DNA of 64,000 bases from Paenibacillus sp. MAEPY2 (GTDB lineage: Bacteria; Bacillota; Bacilli; Paenibacillales; Paenibacillaceae), in NCBI RefSeq assembly GCF_000499205.1, contig NZ_AWUK01000028.1:98202-162201 (forward strand). Direction: 5' to 3'. This document shows, piece by piece, positions 60,944-64,000 of this stretch. Under the pieces are notes generated by a model. It saw only the letters and a list, made by a program, of their open reading frames with translations. It searched no databases and was not told the DNA's origin. Positions within the stretch are counted from its first letter, which is position 1, and each line of letters opens with the position of its first letter. The position numbers and the translations under genes are program-made.

Positions 60944-62221
60944 TTATAGTACTTTCCAACGTACTCCACCGTCCATGGTTTGTAGTAACAGTGATCTTTT
61001 GGCATCCGTATTTTCGACCAAAATCCAGCCTAGTTTCGAAGAAACCATCTGGAGCTTGACGATCTCCGGGTAGTCTTCGAGAATGTTTTCCAATACTTTA
61101 CTTACAGGAAGTGCCTTCCAGGTTTTACCTGAATCTTTGGTGTAATATGTCTTGCCTTTCTGCATGACCCAGCCTTCCAAGGGATTCAGAAATGTAGGAG
61201 TGAGACCACGATTGATTCCGGTTTGTTTATTCAGACTGAACGTTGATAATTGCCAGCTCTCTCCGCCATTGGTTGTGAAAAATCCGTTGAATTTGGTACT
61301 TTCCCCCTGAGAGCAGGATATCGACATCCAGGCTGTCTGGGCTTCCCGTCCAAAAAACTGCGGCGAGCTGATGTTAAAGTTACCACACCCGTTAAATTTG
61401 TTTCGGTCAAAGAACGACGGTCCAGCCTTCCAATGTTGGCCACCATCAGCTGTAACATACAATTTCGGTGTACCGAACTCCAGAGCGGTCAAGAACCCGT
61501 GATCCGAGTCCGAGAAAGTCATGCCTGTCGTATAACCCCGTGTAGGAATCTCTGCAGATGCTGGTTTGCCGTCCTCGTCACTCGACGTCATCTGATTCCA
61601 GGTAATACCGCCATCTTCGGTAACATACAATTTCTTGTCTTGCTTGCCAATCGAAGTATCCACCGTGGTCAGTATCCAGCCTTTTTCAGGAGATACAAAT
61701 GTGATGGCAGTCACCTTATCCGTCTTCGACAAGGAGGACAGGCTCCAGCTTGCTCCTCCGTTGTTGGTCCGGAGAACCATCGTATCGGTTCCGCCCATTC
61801 CTTCACGAACAATCCATCCATGTGTACTGTCTACAAAATAAATGCTTTGTCCATACTGCGGGTTCGCCGGAAACTGTACGTTTTCCGAAGGTGAGATGTT
61901 AATCCAGGTACTCCCCTGATCCTGAGTATAATACAGACGCAGGGCATTCCGCGTCACTCCCCATGCTAATCCGCCGTTCCCGTTCAGCAGCTGGAAATCA
62001 GTTAACCGGGTCTGAATTTGATATTTGGCTGTATCCGCAGCTTGTGTACTGTTTGCAGGGGGGACAACAGTTAATGTCTGGCCCGTATTCCCGTTATCTT
62101 CTTGCTCCTGCGGCGGCTTTGACACCTTGGGCTGTTCCGAATCGGTGCAAGCCGCCAGCAGAGCAGCTATACCGATAGACAGCAGTACTGTCTGCGCGAT
62201 TTTGATCCATTGCGAACGCAA
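60944..62221 (-). CDS. BNR/Ycf48-like beta-propeller lipoprotein
   Basis: 425 aa from TTG 62221 (GAGGTGG seven bases upstream); no better start exists. Lipoprotein signal about 8-25 (VLLSIGIAALLAAC) with lipobox LAAC, then a Pro/Gln/Asn linker. From about residue 60 at least six Asp-box repeats are seen: YTQDQGSTWINI, LRTNNGGASWSL, YVTEDGGITWNQM, YVTADGGQHWKA, FTTNGGESWQL, YYTKDSGKTWKAL, LQTMDGGVRWKV. This architecture resembles photosystem-assembly YCF48-like and BNR glycosidase-like proteins, common as lipoproteins of unknown role in Paenibacillus. Divergent from ldh. Confidence 0.82.
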   Translation of the reverse strand: MRSQWIKIAQTVLLSIGIAALLAACTDSEQPKVSKPPQEQEDNGNTGQTLTVVPPANSTQAADTAKYQIQTRLTDFQLLNGNGGLAWGVTRNALRLYYTQDQGSTWINISPSENVQFPANPQYGQSIYFVDSTHGWIVREGMGGTDTMVLRTNNGGASWSLSSLSKTDKVTAITFVSPEKGWILTTVDTSIGKQDKKLYVTEDGGITWNQMTSSDEDGKPASAEIPTRGYTTGMTFSDSDHGFLTALEFGTPKLYVTADGGQHWKAGPSFFDRNKFNGCGNFNISSPQFFGREAQTAWMSISCSQGESTKFNGFFTTNGGESWQLSTFSLNKQTGINRGLTPTFLNPLEGWVMQKGKTYYTKDSGKTWKALPVSKVLENILEDYPEIVKLQMVSSKLGWILVENTDAKRSLLLQTMDGGVRWKVL

Positions 62222-62527
62222 GTGGTTTCCACCTCTCTCAAACAATAAGCAGGCGCGCATGCCTGTCCATTCATGTTGTTTTTACGATTCATCTGAATCC
62301 ACTGCTCCTATTCTACCACAAACGATGTCGAAAAGGATCATCTCCACTCTCTGGAAGGTGGAAGCGATCTTTTGGACGCACCTGTTTCTTCTGCGAAACA
62401 CTAATCAGGTTTTCGACGAAATCTTCCGCAAATAGACATGAAATGTGAGAAAGTTTATAGACGCGGCTCGCTTTTCACACGCTTATCCCTTAATATGGAT
62501 GGAAGTATACCCCAAAAAGGAGAGGAT

Positions 62528-63463
62528 ATGAAAATGGTAAACAGTGCAGCGCTCAAACCAAGTCGTGTCGTTATTGTAGGCATGGGTGCGGTGGGAACAA
62601 CAACGGGATACACGCTGATGTTAAGACAGCGTTCGTCCGAGTTGGTATTTGTGGATGTGAATCATGATAAGGCTACCGGCGAAATGCTGGATATGAACCA
62701 CGGACTCCCATTTACCGGGGGCGTAAAAGTATGGGCAGGCGATTACTCCGACTGCAAAGACGCAGATATCATTATTATTACAGCGGGCGCTTCCCAAAAA
62801 CCAGGAGAGACTCGAATTGATCTGTTGAAGAAAAATGCAAGCATTTTCAAAGAGATCATTGAACGTATTACCGAGGTGAATTCCCATGGAATTCTGTTGA
62901 TTGCTACCAACCCTGTAGATATTTTGTCCTATACTTCGTGGAAACAAAGCGGTTGGCCCGCGTCGCGTGTGATTGGTTCCGGTACGTTACTGGACAGCGC
63001 ACGTTTCCGTTATCTGATTGGTAAAAACAAAGGCATTGATCCACGCAGCATTCACGCTCATATTATTGGAGAGCATGGTGATTCCGAAGTACCGGTTTGG
63101 AGCCTCGCTAACGTTGCAGGAACCGACCTGGAGCTGGATGAAGAAACACAGCAGGATATCTTTGACCGGACCAAAAATGCGGCGTATGAGATTATTAATG
63201 CCAAAGGAGCTACTTCCTATGCAATTGCGCTCGCTCTGGACCGTATCGTGGCTGCTATTCTGGGTAACGAAGGCTCCGTACTGAACGTTTCCACATTGCT
63301 GGAAGACTATAATGGTGTATCCGATGTATATCTGGGCGTTCCATGTGTAGTTGATCGCAATGGCGTGCGTGAGATTCTGCCACTTCCATTGAATGAGACG
63401 GAGAAAGTCGCTTTCCAGGCCTCCGCGAACAAATTGAAGGAACAGATTGCCGGACTGGAGTAA
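62528..63463 (+). CDS. ldh: L-lactate dehydrogenase
   Basis: 311-aa NAD-dependent enzyme reducing pyruvate to L-lactate. ATG 62528 follows AAGGAG; a longer frame to 62438 has no SD. The Rossmann motif is VVIVGMGAVGTTTGY (residues about 12-26), then LVFVDVNHDKATGEMLDMNHG with the NAD-selecting aspartate, the TAGASQKPGETR mobile loop near 85-97 with the substrate arginine, IATNPVDILSY near 125, and the active-site IGEHGDSEVPVWS near 177-189. Glutamine at the specificity position (ASQKPGE) favours lactate over malate. Ends at a strong terminator. Confidence 0.95.
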   Translation: MKMVNSAALKPSRVVIVGMGAVGTTTGYTLMLRQRSSELVFVDVNHDKATGEMLDMNHGLPFTGGVKVWAGDYSDCKDADIIIITAGASQKPGETRIDLLKKNASIFKEIIERITEVNSHGILLIATNPVDILSYTSWKQSGWPASRVIGSGTLLDSARFRYLIGKNKGIDPRSIHAHIIGEHGDSEVPVWSLANVAGTDLELDEETQQDIFDRTKNAAYEIINAKGATSYAIALALDRIVAAILGNEGSVLNVSTLLEDYNGVSDVYLGVPCVVDRNGVREILPLPLNETEKVAFQASANKLKEQIAGLE

Positions 63464-63531
63464 ATCCAAATCCTGGATTTGACTAATCACGTTATTTTTT
63501 AATGAGTAAATAGCGTTAAGGTTGTACAACT

Positions 63532-63576
63532 AAAGGACCACCTGTATCTTCCTTGCGAAGATGCGAGTGGTCCTTT
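63532..63576 (+). terminator. Terminator of ldh
   Basis: AAAGGACCAC pairs perfectly with GTGGTCCTTT, with an inner ATCTTC/GAAGAT hairpin, then TTTGGTCTTAA. It lies 68 bases past the ldh stop. Confidence 0.8.
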
Positions 63577-63701
63577 GGTCTTAATCGAATTTTGATTTAA
63601 GTTAACATAATAATTGTTCCGTTAATAAAAAACGAGGTTATTTAATAATTTCTGATTAATACTTATACTTCCATTAAATGTATTAATGCATTTCTACATC
63701 A

Positions 63702-63735
63702 AAAAGCAAAAAAACCTGTCGTTCTGGACAGGTTT
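63702..63735 (-). terminator. Minus-strand terminator with no upstream gene in the window
   Basis: AAACCTGTC pairs with GACAGGTTT; the minus strand continues TTTTTTTGCTTTTT. It should end leftward transcription from beyond the right edge, but the 265 bases to its right hold no gene, only the palindromic element. Confidence 0.75.
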
Positions 63736-63761
63736 CTCTATCATTACTTGCTTCAAAATAA

Positions 63762-63941
63762 ATTGAACTAAACATTTACACGATAACGGAGAGGACAGAA
63801 ATAACCTGAAGAAGCGGAGCGTTCGCCTTTATCCCTGGATTTCCCCCTTTATATAAGGGATTCAAAAAAATCTAGGGATAACAGCGATCGGAAGGTTGTT
63901 CTGTCATCGGAGTGGCAAGTGTAAATATTCTTTAGTTCAAT
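63762..63941. repeat. 180-bp quasi-palindromic element (MITE- or structured-RNA-like)
   Basis: The ends are inverted repeats: ATTGAACTAAA-C-ATTTACAC on the left against ATTGAACTAAA-GAAT-ATTTACAC on the reversed right. Inside, GACAGAA..AACCT and TATCCCTGGATTT recur inverted as GACAGAA.AACCT and TATCCCTAGATTT, and CCCTTTATATAAGGG sits at the apex (63845-63859). No open frame. The whole can fold into one long imperfect hairpin. Looks like a non-autonomous mobile repeat or dispersed palindromic sequence; no second copy is in the window. Confidence 0.65.
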
Positions 63942-64000
63942 ATATATATAAACGAAGCTTACCTTTTACATATCAGCCACAAATGCAGGAAGTTTGACAT

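Noticed and set aside
62440..62490. TGTGAGAAAG ... CTTTTCACA upstream of ldh as a Rex redox operator
   Set aside because: The half sites are 17 bases apart, whereas Rex sites are TTGTGA-N6-TCACAA; spacing and flanks do not fit.

Overview
The window looks like chromosomal DNA of an endospore-forming Firmicute, most likely a Paenibacillus or close relative. The evidence is a cwlJ-gerQ spore germination/coat pair, strong AGGAGG ribosome binding sites, frequent TTG/GTG starts, intrinsic terminators with long T-tracts, and a Bacillus-type puc purine catabolic set. No rRNA, tRNA, CRISPR array, phage or transposase gene was seen. These are assignments by eye from family motifs; no database search was possible.

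Layout. 1-6.8 kb: a truncated Gfo/Idh/MocA oxidoreductase, a divergent DNA-repair pair (adaA plus an SPL-like radical SAM protein), then a leftward sugar-type operon (LacI regulator, two Gfo/Idh/MocA oxidoreductases, a ThuA-like protein) behind a promoter carrying a 16-bp palindromic operator and a cre-like site. 6.9-10.8 kb: glpX, an AT-rich gap, and an EVE / DinB / WYL-regulator group. 11-27.7 kb: a leftward purine-to-ureide degradation cluster: pucR, then pucL-pucM-pucH-pucF-pucG, a gamma-glutamyltransferase-family protein (candidate oxamate amidohydrolase), an amidohydrolase-type guanine deaminase candidate, pucA, pucB, a terminator, and pucC-pucD-pucE from a separate promoter. Together these would take guanine/hypoxanthine through xanthine, urate, 5-hydroxyisourate, OHCU, allantoin and allantoate to ureidoglycine/oxalurate and perhaps oxalate. 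No purine permease gene is in the window.

28-40 kb: a large CHASE3-HAMP-GAF hybrid histidine kinase, fumC, an aldose epimerase, a metallo-hydrolase, a tandem pair of M29 aminopeptidases, an ECF sigma factor with an overlapping membrane anti-sigma-like protein, and a small exported protein. 40-47.2 kb: a five-gene peptide ABC transporter operon and an ArsR-type regulator. 47-51 kb: a CNNM/CorC-family transporter with an unusual structured leader, and a secreted alkaline phosphatase with a PhoP-box-like promoter. 51-57 kb: an ECF sigma factor fused to a DUF1835-like domain, gerQ, cwlJ, an exported protein with two tandem barrel-like repeats, an SDR oxidoreductase and a DUF2500 membrane protein.

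57.5-60.3 kb: four unfamiliar surface-type genes arranged as two divergent pairs (a sialidase-like BNR protein with a small beta-rich protein, and two short paralogues sharing both termini). 60.6-64 kb: a small Cys-rich protein, a BNR-repeat lipoprotein, L-lactate dehydrogenase, and a 180-bp quasi-palindromic repeat-like element. The most interesting unexplained structures are the mutually exclusive hairpins with a mini-ORF upstream of the CNNM/CorC gene, the 180-bp palindromic element, the ECF-DUF1835 fusion, the double-barrel exported protein whose first repeat has lost the putative catalytic acid, and the surface-protein island.
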